Below, piece after piece: positions 11,753 through 22,538 of a stretch of DNA of 64,000 nucleotides (position 1 is the stretch's first letter; each line of letters starts with the position of its first letter). The notes under the pieces were generated by a model. That model worked only from the letters and a program-made list of their open reading frames with translations. It had not been told where the DNA came from and searched no databases. The position numbers and the translations under genes are program-made. Origin of the DNA: Wurfbainia villosa (taxonomy: Eukaryota > Streptophyta > Magnoliopsida > Zingiberales > Zingiberaceae); assembly GCA_025175895.1 (NCBI GenBank), contig CM045998.1, positions 186,001-250,000 of the forward strand. Direction: 5' to 3'.

Positions 11753-13031
11753 TGTTAGGATTCTATGGCCTGGCTAGAAGGGGGGATGAATAACCTTTCG
11801 ATGCTCAATGGACTTCGCTCGTTCTTGATTATCTACACTCTTGTTAGCGCAACGGAATAATGATAATACAACTAACAAGAACACAATTAAAGCTAAAACA
11901 AAATAAAAGAGAGCAATACAAACACAATCGATGTAACGTGGTTCGCGACCCTTGCTGCTAATCCACGACAATCCGTTAGGCGAATCACTCCCTCCACCTT
12001 TCCACTAAACTTCTCCTTTAGCTCAAACACAAGGTGGAGAAACCCTTCTTACACAAACTCTCTTCTTACAAGATAATAGAGATGGAATTAGTGAAGAAGA
12101 GAGTAGAAAATGTGGGAGCCTTGAGAGTATGATTAGGAGTTAAAGCATTAGCCTCTCCAAGGCTCCCAAGCCCTCTTTTTATAGAGAAGAGGGCTTTCTT
12201 CCCGTTAGGCATGCAGTAGTCGACTACTGCATGCCAATAGTCGACTGCTCCTGTAGCCGTTGTCTCACAACGGCTTAATCCACGTTGGCATCTCAGCCAA
12301 CAGATAACCCAGCAATCGACTGATGCAAGGGCAGTCGAGTCGCTAGTCGAGCTGCCTTGCTTCTGTGGTTGAATCCTCTTATACCAGTTGACTGCCATAC
12401 CTTGGCAGTCGATTGTTAAGCTATAAATCCCTAACTAACACCAGTCAACTAGCAGTCGACTCGGACTAATCGACTGATACCTATATCAGTCGACTACTTT
12501 CGAGTAAAACCTCAAACAATAAGTTGTTTGAGCATCCGACCGTTGAGTAAAACCTCATACATCATATTTGAGCATCCGACATTTGATCTTAGCCATTTGG
12601 CTAAGTTCATCTAACTTGAGCTACCTCGTCCTGTGTTACAATCACTCAACTCTCATCTACCACGGAGTTCCCCATTGAAGCTATCTTCGTTCGGCCTGCG
12701 CCTCTCGAATGCACTAAGCTCATGGCTTCTCCCATGCCATCCTTCGCGTCTCGCCCTGAAGTCTTCTTCCTTTGGCTCAACTCCATTGCTCCTCATCCGG
12801 CGATCCCTCGAATGCACCAAGCTCACGGCTTCTCCCCATGCCATCCTTCACTAACTCAAGAACCCAAGCCACGAGATGATGAACTTGTCAATGCTTCATC
12901 AAGCTGCTCATGTGTGATTCACCAAGTCCTGCACAACTTGAACACACACATCAAACACATCCACATCCTAACTTAAACTCTTTGACACATACATCAAAAC
13001 CAAGATCATACTAGGGTTGATTGCCCTAACA
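11753..13031 (-). repeat. 5' LTR of element 2
   Basis: 1279 bases, TGTTAGG...CCTAACA. Duplicate of 7746-9090. Confidence 0.9.
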
Positions 13032-13416
13032 TTAAAGACCGTTGGATTGGGAGAAGCGGATCAGGCAATCTCACTTGTCGTATCAGTTTTAATCTTCATT
13101 TATTGCCTCGGTTGGATGAGAGAGAGATAGCTGCCTTTGATCGTTTGATCAGGCGAGAGACAGAGGGTGGATCATCAGATGCGAGGATACGTGGCCAGAT
13201 CAGGCGACTATCAAATCAGATCAGATCCTTATGATTACCTAGGTAATGGTAATCGATAGGCTTTTATAACTCGACAGGCGGGTTTTAACACCTATCACGA
13301 CAAAACTTTTATAAGGGCGTTTACTTTTCTAGTGCGAGGTTAGTTCAGTCGAACCTAACTCAAGTCTAATCAGTCAGACTTAGACCTCCTTCGACTAGAC
13401 TATTTGGGGGAGGCTG
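13032..13416 (+). other. Spacer before the 3' LTR of the Tat-like element, with polypurine tract
   Basis: Continues the sequence cut at 7745 by element 2. It contains TAGTCTAGTCGAAGG on the minus strand, shared with the spacer at 27945-27960, and ends in TTTGGGGGAGGCTG, a likely polypurine tract. Confidence 0.5.
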
Positions 13417-14413
13417 TGTTAGGGGGAGGAAAAGTCAAGTCAACGGTCAAGGCTAAGGTGGATCTCGGTCCAATAATGCATGAGTCAGCTTGGGCCTAAA
13501 CTCAATTCAGTTTTGGAATTTAAATCAACTCGACTTCCTAAACTTAGTTTGGCAAGTTAATCACCCCAGCTCAGTTCAACGGTTGTGAAGCCACATTTCC
13601 GTAATCTCCTCAATGTGGCTATATATGTATGATACCCTCTGATTTATCACATTTCTGAAAAAGCAGGTCTCTTGGTCACAATGGGGACGCAACAAAGATA
13701 CTCCTTACCAAATGGAAGTGTCAAGTCAATATTCAAGATATGTGGAAGGCAAAGTTAAATTGAATCAATTCCATATTCATTTGAATCATACTCGAGTTCT
13801 GTCCGATCAACTTGAGTTAACGGTTATTCAAAGTGGATAAGTAGATGAAAAGAGTCGACATCCATAAAGGTGCATCATTTGGTTTTCCTCCATAAAAGTG
13901 TGTCATTTGGTCTTCTTCTATAAAGATGTATCTTTTGGTCTTCCTCCATGAAGGTGCATTCTTTGGTATTTCTCCATAAAAGAGGTGCACTCCTCTCCCT
14001 ATATAAAGGGAAGGGGTGATCTAAAAAAAAAGGACTCTCTAGTTTCTTTGCATTCCCTATTTTTATACCTTTTCTCTACTTCTTGACTTGAGCGTAGAAG
14101 GGGCATCCCCCGCTTGCCTACTTTTCAACCTTCTCAGGCCTTACCTGCTTGAATCAATCTCCAAAGATGTCCAATCTCCTAAAGCTCGACTTTATCTATC
14201 CGACCATCTACTAAAGCTGGAGGCCGGCCTATGGACATCCAACCTTTGATCTCCTAAAGTCACATGTACGCCCGAACTAGTAAAGCTATGAAGAAGGTTG
14301 ATCTGATCAGTTTGGCATCTCGAAGACATATCTGATTTGTACTCAACTGATCGAAGGAATTCGGTCATTAGTATTTTACTGAGTCATCCTATCCTTTAAT
14401 ATCAGACCAATCA
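13417..14413 (+). repeat. Probable 3' LTR of the Tat-like element
   Basis: Begins TGTTAGGGGG after a purine tract and ends ...CCAATCA exactly where NLR-like sequence starts. About 997 bases. A TATA box (ATATAAAGGG, 14001-14010) lies in a plausible U3 position. No second copy is in the window, so the ends are inferred from TG...CA and context. Confidence 0.5.
14001..14010 (+). promoter_or_regulatory. TATA box in the putative LTR
   Basis: CTATATAAAGGG in otherwise mixed sequence, followed by a pyrimidine-rich stretch typical of plant start sites. Confidence 0.4.
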
Positions 14414-14795
14414 ATGCAAAAGATAATTGATTTTTGCATGGTTGAATATGGAAGATTATTGGAAGCTCAACCATCTACTTCTTCAGGGGTACGTTCTTGA
14501 GTCAGTTTGCTTTCGTCTTACATTCAGTGTTCTGAGTCAAGCAGAGACATTTGGGATGAAATAAAAAGCACTAATGATAGACTTGATGAAATAAAAGAGG
14601 GCATTAGTGTTGTACCAAGATTTTCGAGCACATAACTGAAGGCTTCCAAAATAACTCAGTATAACTGTAAAAGGACATCATCTCATACCTCTCCCACACA
14701 TGTGACGACTGATATTGTAGGGCCACAAATTGTTAATGCTGCCCAAAACTTAATTTCGAAGATAGATCATAGCAAAAAAAACAGTATAGTGTGTT
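14414..14795 (+). pseudogene. Truncated CNL-type NLR pseudogene
   Basis: About 380 bases align with 17999-18375 of the intact NLR: the end of the Rx-type N-terminal domain, the linker, and the sequence leading to the P-loop. Shared stretches include TTGCATGGTTGAATATGGAA and CCTCTCCCACACATGTG. Similarity stops just before the GMGGIGKTT nucleotide-binding motif. Upstream it stops abruptly at the end of the Tat-like LTR, so the 5' part of this gene was probably separated by that insertion. In-frame stops are visible (for example TGA after GTACGTTCT near 14505, and TAA near 14633). Not functional. Confidence 0.8.
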
Positions 14796-15059
14796 TGGCC
14801 GGATAATTCAATGCTAGACGGCGTGTCGTTGATGCCATGCCTACCATTGACTAATGAACAAGAAATCAACTTAAGAATTTTCAATTAAATTCCAACTTGT
14901 CCTTTTGTTGCCAATTTAATAGCAGAAGCCAAAATTTACTGCCTGTAAATTAGTGATACGCCGCCACGCTAAACATTGCAGATTAATTAAATAACAGACC
15001 GAAGATTGAAGTCGAGAGAGGGATTATAGTGCATTATCGATGCAAAGACAATATAAGTT
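14796..15059. other. No gene seen
   Basis: AT-rich sequence between the NLR fragment and the first SINE. No similarity to the intact NLR was recognised here. Confidence 0.4.
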
Positions 15060-15073
15060 AATAGAAGGATTAT

Positions 15074-15276
15074 GATTTGGTAAAAGATTGGAATCGTTAA
15101 TTTAGCCGCTTCTATCGATCTATTTTACGGTCATTGTGAAAGAGGTAAATCACGGAAGATCGTTGGTCTTGACACGATTGATCAGGGCAAAGAATTTTAG
15201 ACCCTCATCCGAAATCGACCATGTTCATTTCATAAGTGTCATTCTATCCCAATTAATTTGTCATCCCTATGGAGAC
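15074..15276 (-). mobile_element. tRNA-derived SINE copy 1
   Basis: Flanked by the 14-bp direct repeat AATAGAAGGATTAT (15060-15073 and 15277-15290). The minus strand carries the family core CGTGATTTACCTC and the 3' part CGATTCCAATCTTTT. Near the 5' end, GGTCGATTTC resembles a Pol III B box. Diverged from the copies at 16.6 and 22.5 kb. Confidence 0.75.
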
Positions 15277-15290
15277 AATAGAAGGATTAT

Positions 15291-16560
15291 AAAGCATTAG
15301 GTGAAGTTGGAGAATATGGAGGATTACAGAGAGTATGAGAAGTTGATAATTTTCCCTCTTTCCTCATATCCTTTCCCTTTTTCCTTTCTAAATAGTTGGT
15401 TTTTTTAAATCTTCCCTTCTCACCTGTATTCCCTCTTGCTTCTCTCCTCGCGAGTAAACCAAGTCTGAAAAGTACGATCTTTTTTTTTTCTTTTAACTCT
15501 TAAACAAGAGAAATTTTTCTGAAGTTTGGTTGATAGTGAATTGAGAAACAATTAAGCGGAAATGAGTAGATTTAACCATAACAAATTAAACCTGTGAGAA
15601 GATGCAAACACAAATTAAATAAGAGAGATTATAAAAGCATTTAACTAGACAATAATTTTTATTCCATACAAAAGACACCAATTAGAGACGAGAATAAAAA
15701 AGGAATTCAAACATGATCCCACCAATAATTTTATAGTTGCTTAGACAAACAAAGACTCCACCCAAAGAAACATGAACCCTTGTTATTTCTCATTGATGCA
15801 AATCCCTTCTTACTATTGAATTGCCGAGAGTTTTACAAAAGATTGGAATCGTCAATCTAGTGACCCCCATCGACTTGTCCCACGACTATTGTGAGATAGT
15901 TAAATCGTGCAGGGGGGCTTTGGATCTTGACGTGTTGACCAAAGGCAATGGGGGATCATCTAAGTCTAGGAAAAAATTTTAGATCTTCCTTAGAAATCGA
16001 CCCATGTCAATTCTACAAACGTCATACTGTCTCAGCCAATGTACTATCTCCGGAATTGCCGAGAGTTCATCTCAAAAACTATAATGGATTTTATAGTTGC
16101 AACATTTTTGTGGGTCCTAAATTTGAATGAATGGGTGGCTTTAGAGAAATGAGTACGAATTTAATTTAGTGGACCCTTAACTTTGATTTGAGCGGATGTT
16201 GCTCCCTCTTAAAATTAACTTATCTAGTGTCTAATTTCAGTGAGATTGTTTGTGCAAATTAAAGGGTTTATGACATTACAGTACGTTCAATTTTTTATTT
16301 ACTAAGTCTTTTAATAAAATGTATAATTTTGAATAATTTACACTTATATTGTTGTCCCTCATCATCAACTGTTTATTTATCATCCCCTACCTCTGACTTC
16401 ATAAAGAAATTAACAGTCGTAATAATAGCCAAGATAATATGTTATTTTAAAAAATATGAATAATTTTATATGATATAATTTAAATCTGACTTTTTATATT
16501 TTGTTTATAAATATATAATTATTTTAAAAATATGGAAGTAGTTGACATTGAATCAATAAT
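15291..16560. repeat. NLR-flank duplication, copy A
   Basis: Apart from its SINE, this stretch matches 51010-51447 plus 59605-60086 (copy C) in order. Its first and middle parts also match 22765-23030 (copy B), including the identical GCTTAGACAAACAAA. No coding potential was found; it holds a pyrimidine-rich belt (15345-15460) and AT-rich sequence. Confidence 0.75.
15833..16052 (-). mobile_element. tRNA-derived SINE copy 2
   Basis: Flanked by the perfect 15-bp repeat GAATTGCCGAGAGTT (15818-15832, 16053-16067). The minus strand shows an A-box-like TGGCTGAGACA and a B-box-like GGGTCGATTTC about 30 bases apart, then the family 3' half ending CGATTCCAATCTTTTG. The paralogous site near 59670-59680 lacks the insertion. 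Confidence 0.85.
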
Positions 16561-16625
16561 TGCACATGAGTTGTACGATGCGCGGACTGATCTCTTCTTA
16601 CAGCAGTCTCTCACGAAGAAATCTC

Positions 16626-16843
16626 GCCCCCGCGAGAAGGGTTTAATAGCTAGCACATGCAGATGTTGCATCGTAGAACAACGGATCAATTCTTCGCAAA
16701 TGCGAAGGTGTCGTTCTTCCATACGTTAGTTATTAGTCTCAAGGGTCAAAGGTCTACCGTGATTTACCTCTCTTACAATGGTCCAAAAGCGGACTGATAG
16801 GAGCCGTTAAGTTGACGAATTCCAACCTTTTTTGCATTGTCGG
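16626..16843 (+). mobile_element. tRNA-derived SINE copy 3
   Basis: Flanked by the 11-bp repeat GAAGAAATCTC (16615-16625, 16844-16854). Starts GCCCCCGCG like the copy at 22.5 kb in the opposite orientation, and contains CACATGCAGATGTTGCA, CACCGTGATTTACCTC-like (CTACCGTGATTTACCTC) and TTCCAACCTTTT at the 3' end. Confidence 0.85.
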
Positions 16844-16854
16844 GAAGAAATCTC

Positions 16855-17665
16855 AAATAGAGGTCAAAGCAAAACCTACATCTCTCTCTCTCTCGTATAC
16901 ATATCGTTTTAAAATGCATCAACTGTTGAGTTTAGCAATTAGAAGATGATGCAGCAGTTCTATCCATTACTTTTGCGTAAATCTTCAGTGTCACTTAGGT
17001 ATGTTAATATTCCCTCTTTCTCTTTCTCTTTCTTTTGCTGGATTATTGTTTACTTTTCATCGTATAGTTCAATCGGATATGTAAAAACTCGGGCAAGACC
17101 AAATAATTAAGGGAAGTAGTTTCGACTAGAAAAGTAGATCAGATCATATGCAAATTCTTTTCCTTCTAATTCTGAACAAATTCAAATATCATTTAACTAT
17201 TTTATCGATCCTCTTCTTCAAAATGTCTGATCTATTAATACAATTTGGTAAAAGAAAAATACCTTTATAAAATCTAGAAAAACAAATTGACAGGCTAGTC
17301 CAAGTTATAAAAAAAAATCGAGTAGATAAATTTTTTATTTTACAAATTAATATATGACCATATTCATACATCTATAATTTTATTTAAATATATACAAAAA
17401 TAATTTATAAAATAGAATAATCCAACTAGAGAATCTCACATAGTAAAAAGAAAATTTTAAATTTATAAAATAAAATAATAATGTCTATAAAAAAAATTAA
17501 TTTATAAAAGAGTAATTTTTATTTAATAAAAAAATCAAAGAAAGGAAGTTAGTAATTGCATTGCCAATTAGTCATTAATTGATATTTCTTTGGCATAAAA
17601 GCCATTTAAGATGTTTAGTATATCTTAACAAGTATTCTTATTACTTCTTGACAATTAATTTCTGG
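16855..17665. other. Region upstream of the NLR, no gene seen
   Basis: AT-rich, with a short CT microsatellite near 16885. Short ORFs only. Probably includes the NLR promoter. Confidence 0.4.
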
Positions 17666-17673
17666 TATAAAGG
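17666..17673 (+). promoter_or_regulatory. Candidate TATA box of the NLR gene
   Basis: TATAAAGG lies 107 bases before the ATG, leaving room for a 5' leader of 70-80 bases. No transcript evidence. Confidence 0.4.
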
Positions 17674-17779
17674 CTTTCTTTTTCTCACAAGAATGCAAGC
17701 ATAGAAAGAAATTAGAAAGTATTCCAGTATAAATTCTGATCAAGCTAGCCTTGAGCAGTTGATTCATCCGCCTCAAGAA

Positions 17780-20700
17780 ATGGCAATGGTCTTACAGTTT
17801 TTTGTTTCAAGATACCTTGGCAAATTATCTGATTTTATCGAGGGAGAGATATGTAAAGTGTTAGGGGTCAGAGAAGAAATTGAGAGACTTCATAGAAAAT
17901 TATCAAGAATCAGTCCCTATATTCATGATGCAGAAAAAAGAAGAAATAGAGATGCTGCGATCAACAATTGGGTGAAGGAATTAAAAGACGTAATGTACGA
18001 TGCAGAAGACATAATTGATCTTTGCATGGTCGAAGGTGGAAGATTATTGGAAGCTCGACCATCTGCTTCTTCAGGGGTATGCTCTCCGGTCAGCTTGTTT
18101 TCATCTTGCTTTCAGTGTTCTAAGTTCCGCAGAAACATTTGGAATCAAATAAAAAGAGTTAATCATAGACTCGAAGAAATCAAAGAGGACAATAATGTGG
18201 TACCCAGGTTAGTAGCTCATGAAAACAAAGGCTTCCAAATTAACTCACTAAGGACGTCATTTCCCACCTCTCCCACACATGTGGCGACTGATATTGTAGG
18301 GACACGAATTGATGCGGCGGCCCAAAAGCTAATTTCGGAGATAGAGCAAAGCGAAAAAAAGTGTAGTGTGTTGGGAATTTCTGGGATGGGTGGAATTGGC
18401 AAGACCACTCTAGCACAAAAAATATTCAACGATGAAATGGTAAAAAAACAGTTTCCAAAAAGAGTGTGGTTACATGTATCCAAAGATTACTCTCCGATTG
18501 AGCTACTCAAACATGTACTGAGAGATGTAGGACGAATTGATGATGTTGTTCAAAGTAGAGCAGAAGTCGAAAGCAGAATTATTCCTCTTCTTTCAGAAAG
18601 TTTGCTTCTTGTGCTGGATGATATATGGACTGCAAACGTATGGACAGATTTGCTCAGAAATCTCATATTGAATGGATCTTGTAGGACTGCTATCTTGTTT
18701 ACCACTAGACGGAAAGATGTGGCCACAGAAATGAGAGCTGATTTTGTACACTCTGCTGAGAAAATGGACGAAGACAGTTGTTGGGGATTAATTAGAAAGA
18801 TTGTTTTTGGAGATGAGAAGGATGTAATAATTTCTGAATTGAAAGAAGTTGGTATGGAGATTGTCAAAAAATGTGATGGTCTTCCTCTGGCAGTCAAAGT
18901 GATGGCTGGTGTTTTATTTCACAAGGAAAGAACTAAGAGGGAGTGGAAAAAAGTGATTGAAAGTGATTTTTGGTCAATGAAAGATATGGAAGATGAGCTA
19001 TCAAAGGCTTTATACTTGAGCTATGATGATTTACCCAGTCACCTCAAACAATGTTTTCTTAGCTGTGCTTTCTACCGTGGCATATCATCTCGAAGGGACA
19101 TAATCCGACTGTGGGTGGCCGAAGGGTTTGTGATTGAACAATCAGATGATTTGATGGAAAATATCGCAGAAGACTACTACAAAGAACTTATTGCAAGAAA
19201 CCTTTTGCAATTTGATTTTAGAAATTTAGTTGAAGGAAGATTTGTTATGCATGATGTTTTACGATCTTTTGGGGAAAAACTGATGGAAGAGGAAGGTATT
19301 ATCATTAATGATGCTCGATGCACAAATACAAATTTTTCGACAAAGATTCGTCGTTTGTGCATCTCAAACCAAAGTGATGTGTTATCTCTTCCCAATGTGA
19401 TAATAGAGCAAAAGTGTCTGAGAACCCTACGCCTCGTTAATTGCCTTCAAATCGAGCGAATAGAGAATCAGGCATTTGAAAGCTTACAGCGTCTCAGAGT
19501 ATTGGATTTGTGTGATACATCAGTAGACAACCTCCCAGATTCTCTTATGAAACTGAGTCATCTAAAATACTTGGATCTTGATCGAACAAAGATTAGAAGA
19601 CTTCCTGAATACATTGATCGTCTTGCAAACCTGCAAACTTTGAATCTCTCGGGGTGTGAATCACTGCATGAACTTCCAAAGGGCATCACAAGGTTGAGCA
19701 ATTTGAGGCGTCTTCGAATTTCAGATACTCCGCTCACCCATCTTCCAAAGGGAGTTGGGAAGTTGAAAAATCTCAATGAAATTGATGGATTTTTGGTCGG
19801 CCATTGTGACTCCGTGAGCAGGATGGACGGAGGAGGTTGTGACTTGGACGAGTTGCAATCTTTGTGCAACTTAATTGATCTGTTTATTGATAAATTGGAA
19901 AGGGAAACAACGAGAGGAAACAGAAACTTTGTGCTTGCCGACAAAACATTTCTTACGATATTGTGTCTCAGATGGACAATGAATAATAATGAAAACAATG
20001 AGGAGCAAATCACTGAGGCGGAGAGTATATGCAACCAACTCAGTCCTCCTGCGACCCTAAAAGATCTTGGCATCTACAATTTCCCTGGTCGGCAGTTTCC
20101 AGATTGGATGGCGTCCGTACATTCTTTGGCTGACCTAACATTTTTGAATCTTCGTAATTTTCCATCATGTACGGTGCTGCCTCCATTGGGCCAACTACCC
20201 AATCTTAAAGTCCTACGCATTCAAGGAGGAGAAGCAATCCGCAGTATTGGGCCTAAATTCCTCGGCTGCAGAACGCCTGCATTTCCAAAACTTGAGCATC
20301 TAACATTTAGAAACATGCTGAATTGGGAAGCGTGGGTATTGTATAACGTAGAGGATGTTGTGGTACCTAACGACGATGTTCATGCAAGCAACCTCAATTT
20401 GTTTCCTAATCTGAAACGATGTTTCATCATCAAATGCCCAAAACTGAAAAATAGCATCCTTCCCTCAACTAGCTATTTGAAAATTAAGAACTGTCCAAAA
20501 TTGGAATATGTGGAGAAGGTTGGCATGTTGCTGAAATTGACAGTTGTTTTCCCCTCCGAAACCAAACAGCTTCCACAGTGGGTGTCAAGCTTGATTAATG
20601 CCACTTTGCATAGTTTGCAGCTATTTTACATGGAATGCAATTTACTTCTACTAGATAGTTGCAGAAAGGGGAAGCAAAATTGGCACATCATTCAACAAAT

Positions 20701-20785
20701 TCCAAAAGTTATTATTTATAGCATTGATCGTGAAACACGCTTATTTGTCAGTAAGGACTCGTACAAATACAAAAAAAAAGAATAA
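17780..20785 (+). CDS. CNL-type NLR disease-resistance protein homologue (Rx-like CC, NB-ARC, LRR)
   Basis: Intact single-exon ORF of 1001 codons from the ATG at 17780; the frame is open a few codons upstream but without an ATG. Domains: Rx-type coiled coil at about 5-95 with the EDVID-like motif MYDAEDIID (72-80). NB-ARC at about 165-500: P-loop GMGGIGKTT (202-210), kinase-2 LLLVLDDIW (285-293), RNBS-B with FTTR (307-310), CDGLPLA (365-371), RNBS-D around CFLSCAFYR (425-433), and MHD (490-492). Leucine-rich repeats run from about 545 to 920. NLRs of this class are intracellular receptors that bind ATP through NB-ARC and trigger immunity on sensing effectors. All key nucleotide-binding residues are present, so the gene is probably functional. 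The tail after about 960 is short and basic. A truncated paralogue lies at 14.4 kb. Confidence 0.95.
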   Translation: MAMVLQFFVSRYLGKLSDFIEGEICKVLGVREEIERLHRKLSRISPYIHDAEKRRNRDAAINNWVKELKDVMYDAEDIIDLCMVEGGRLLEARPSASSGVCSPVSLFSSCFQCSKFRRNIWNQIKRVNHRLEEIKEDNNVVPRLVAHENKGFQINSLRTSFPTSPTHVATDIVGTRIDAAAQKLISEIEQSEKKCSVLGISGMGGIGKTTLAQKIFNDEMVKKQFPKRVWLHVSKDYSPIELLKHVLRDVGRIDDVVQSRAEVESRIIPLLSESLLLVLDDIWTANVWTDLLRNLILNGSCRTAILFTTRRKDVATEMRADFVHSAEKMDEDSCWGLIRKIVFGDEKDVIISELKEVGMEIVKKCDGLPLAVKVMAGVLFHKERTKREWKKVIESDFWSMKDMEDELSKALYLSYDDLPSHLKQCFLSCAFYRGISSRRDIIRLWVAEGFVIEQSDDLMENIAEDYYKELIARNLLQFDFRNLVEGRFVMHDVLRSFGEKLMEEEGIIINDARCTNTNFSTKIRRLCISNQSDVLSLPNVIIEQKCLRTLRLVNCLQIERIENQAFESLQRLRVLDLCDTSVDNLPDSLMKLSHLKYLDLDRTKIRRLPEYIDRLANLQTLNLSGCESLHELPKGITRLSNLRRLRISDTPLTHLPKGVGKLKNLNEIDGFLVGHCDSVSRMDGGGCDLDELQSLCNLIDLFIDKLERETTRGNRNFVLADKTFLTILCLRWTMNNNENNEEQITEAESICNQLSPPATLKDLGIYNFPGRQFPDWMASVHSLADLTFLNLRNFPSCTVLPPLGQLPNLKVLRIQGGEAIRSIGPKFLGCRTPAFPKLEHLTFRNMLNWEAWVLYNVEDVVVPNDDVHASNLNLFPNLKRCFIIKCPKLKNSILPSTSYLKIKNCPKLEYVEKVGMLLKLTVVFPSETKQLPQWVSSLINATLHSLQLFYMECNLLLLDSCRKGKQNWHIIQQIPKVIIYSIDRETRLFVSKDSYKYKKKE

Positions 20786-21584
20786 GCATCACCTTTGTAA
20801 GTCCTCTCATCGTCTATTTTTTTTACTATAGCTTATTGCATACCTTTCAATATTGTTGGGAAAAAAAACTTGTACAACTATTTTATTCCATGGACAGGAT
20901 CAATCAATTTTATCAGAAATCTCCGAAGAGACAGGGGGACAGGATCAATCAAGCTTCCATGGCTAATTGTTTCCTCCATTATGATCAAGGTTAGTAATTA
21001 ATTAATGGTGGATTTTATAATATCATGACAAATAAAATATACTTGTTTCTTTATTTCTACTTGAAGGTCGCTTATTGGAATTGGTATAATTTGATCAAGG
21101 CGCATATTTCCACTAGATGGTATTGATGTTTGGTGACGCACTGCTTTTATCTATACATAATTTATCCTCGGATTCTAATGTTAGTTGGCATCTCTGCCTT
21201 TTATTTGTCTAAATCTACTTTTTCATGGAAAAATATTAATTGTCTTTATATTTAGAATAAATATTTTGAATTGTGTATTGTAATCCGTAAGCTATTTATT
21301 TGTGTCTGCTTCCTCATAAACGTTTTGAATGGTACATTGAAAGTCATAAACTATTTAATGATATTGCATATTGTAAATAGCTTATTTGTGCTCTCTTCCG
21401 TTGTTTACTCACAACTTATGAGGATTTCGATGGACACATTTCGAAGTTATTGAGAAAAATAAAATAAAATTATTCAATTCATTCTTTTCTCATTTGTTTG
21501 TTATATCCAACGTACATCTAACATAGTATTTTTCATCTTTCTCTCTCACATTCAACCTCCCCTAAGCAAAATATCTTTTACGTG
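20786..21584. other. Downstream of the NLR, no gene seen
   Basis: AT-rich 3' flank. It probably holds the 3' UTR. Short imperfect repeats around 21270-21390 (TTGTGTATTGTAATC / TTGCATATTGTAAAT). No coding similarity recognised. Confidence 0.4.
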
Positions 21585-21592
21585 GTATAATG

Positions 21593-22422
21593 TAAGGGTG
21601 ACCACGGTTCGATTCGAATCGTGAATCGAATCGGAACCAATGACTCAAAAATCGAATTAAAATCATTTTTTCAATTTCGATTTCAAAATTGAAACTGAAA
21701 TCGAAGACATATGGTTCAGTTCTAGTTCTTAAATTTTTGGAATCGAAATCGAATTGAAACTGAATCGAATCTAGAATCGAACCGGAATCGGAACTGAATT
21801 GAGTATTTTTTTATTAAAATTGGGATTGAATTTTTAAAAATAATTTGATATTTACTTTTGAAAAAATTAAACTTATTCAAAATTCAAATATTTATTAGTG
21901 TATCACAATTATAATAATAAATATGTATAAAAATCAAAATTAAAATCATTTAAAATTCATATTTTATATTATTACATCATAACAATCAATGTGCAAATAT
22001 GCATAAAAATTAAAACATTCAAAATTCAAAATATAAAATTTAAAATCTCTACGTATAAAATTTAAATTTAAATATAATTTAAATTAAAATAAATTGATCG
22101 AATTAATGAATTAAAGAATAATATACTTAAATAGCCTATTAAAGAAATGAGACTTAAAATTAAATAATTTAAATTTCGGTTCTAAATGGTTCGAATTGAA
22201 ACTGAATCGTAAAAAACTAAAACGTTAGTTAATGATTCAGTTCTGGTTTTGATGGATGATGAATCAGAATCGACGGTTTCAAAATCAAAATCGAACCGTA
22301 AGGAACCGAAACTGGAACTGAAATCGTTGATAAATGATTTGGTTCCGGTTCCATTGGATGATAAACTAGAATCGGCGATTTCAAAACCGAAATCGATGAT
22401 TTCGGAACTGTGATCACCCCTA
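21593..22422. mobile_element. hAT-type MITE, about 830 bp
   Basis: Terminal inverted repeats TAAGGGTGACCACGGTTC and (complement of the right end) TAGGGGTGATCACAGTTC, 15 of 18 identical. Flanked by the perfect 8-bp duplication GTATAATG (21585-21592, 22423-22430), the size made by hAT transposases. The interior is AT-rich and non-coding. Its two sides are subterminally enriched in GAATCGAA/CGATTC units that are themselves partly inverted. Confidence 0.9.
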
Positions 22423-22538
22423 GTATAATGGTCCTCGAATAAGTCAAAAGTTGAGAGAGATATAGACATGGTAAAGAGAAAAAGCACATTAATGCATAGT
22501 CTATATCTTTTTTTTTTTTAATTTGTCTATCGTCATCG

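Larger units (their letters stand above)
7746..13031 (-). mobile_element. Gag-only (TR-GAG type) Copia-like LTR element 2
   Basis: Complete element, minus sense. LTRs are at 7746-9090 and 11753-13031, with TGTTAGG...CCTAACA ends. The flanking 5-mers TCAAA (7741-7745) and TTAAA (13032-13036) look like a TSD with one mismatch. The interior of 2.66 kb carries a primer-binding site, a polypurine tract and only a broken gag. Different family from element 1 by LTR sequence, but the same plan and the same polypurine tract. It is inserted in the Tat-like element. Confidence 0.9.
6720..14413 (+). mobile_element. 3' part of a plus-sense Tat-like Ty3/Gypsy element, interrupted by element 2
   Basis: Recognised by three linked signs. 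First, an antisense extra ORF (6720-7260) homologous to the one in the Tat element at 28-30 kb. Second, a spacer (13032-13416) with TCTAGTCGAAGGA-like sequence matching the spacer beside the 3' LTR of that element (27930-27975). Third, a purine tract TTTGGGGGAGGCTG followed by an LTR-like block ending in CA against an NLR fragment. Element 2 (7746-13031) sits inside it. The 5' part (gag-pol) is not in the window or has been lost. Confidence 0.6.

Noticed and set aside
18217..20073. Minus-strand ORFs inside the NLR gene
   Set aside because: Antisense shadows of a strongly supported coding gene; no domains.
22508..22519. T-run as the poly(A) tail of the minus-strand SINE
   Set aside because: It lies outside the left TSD, so it was present in the target and is not part of the element.
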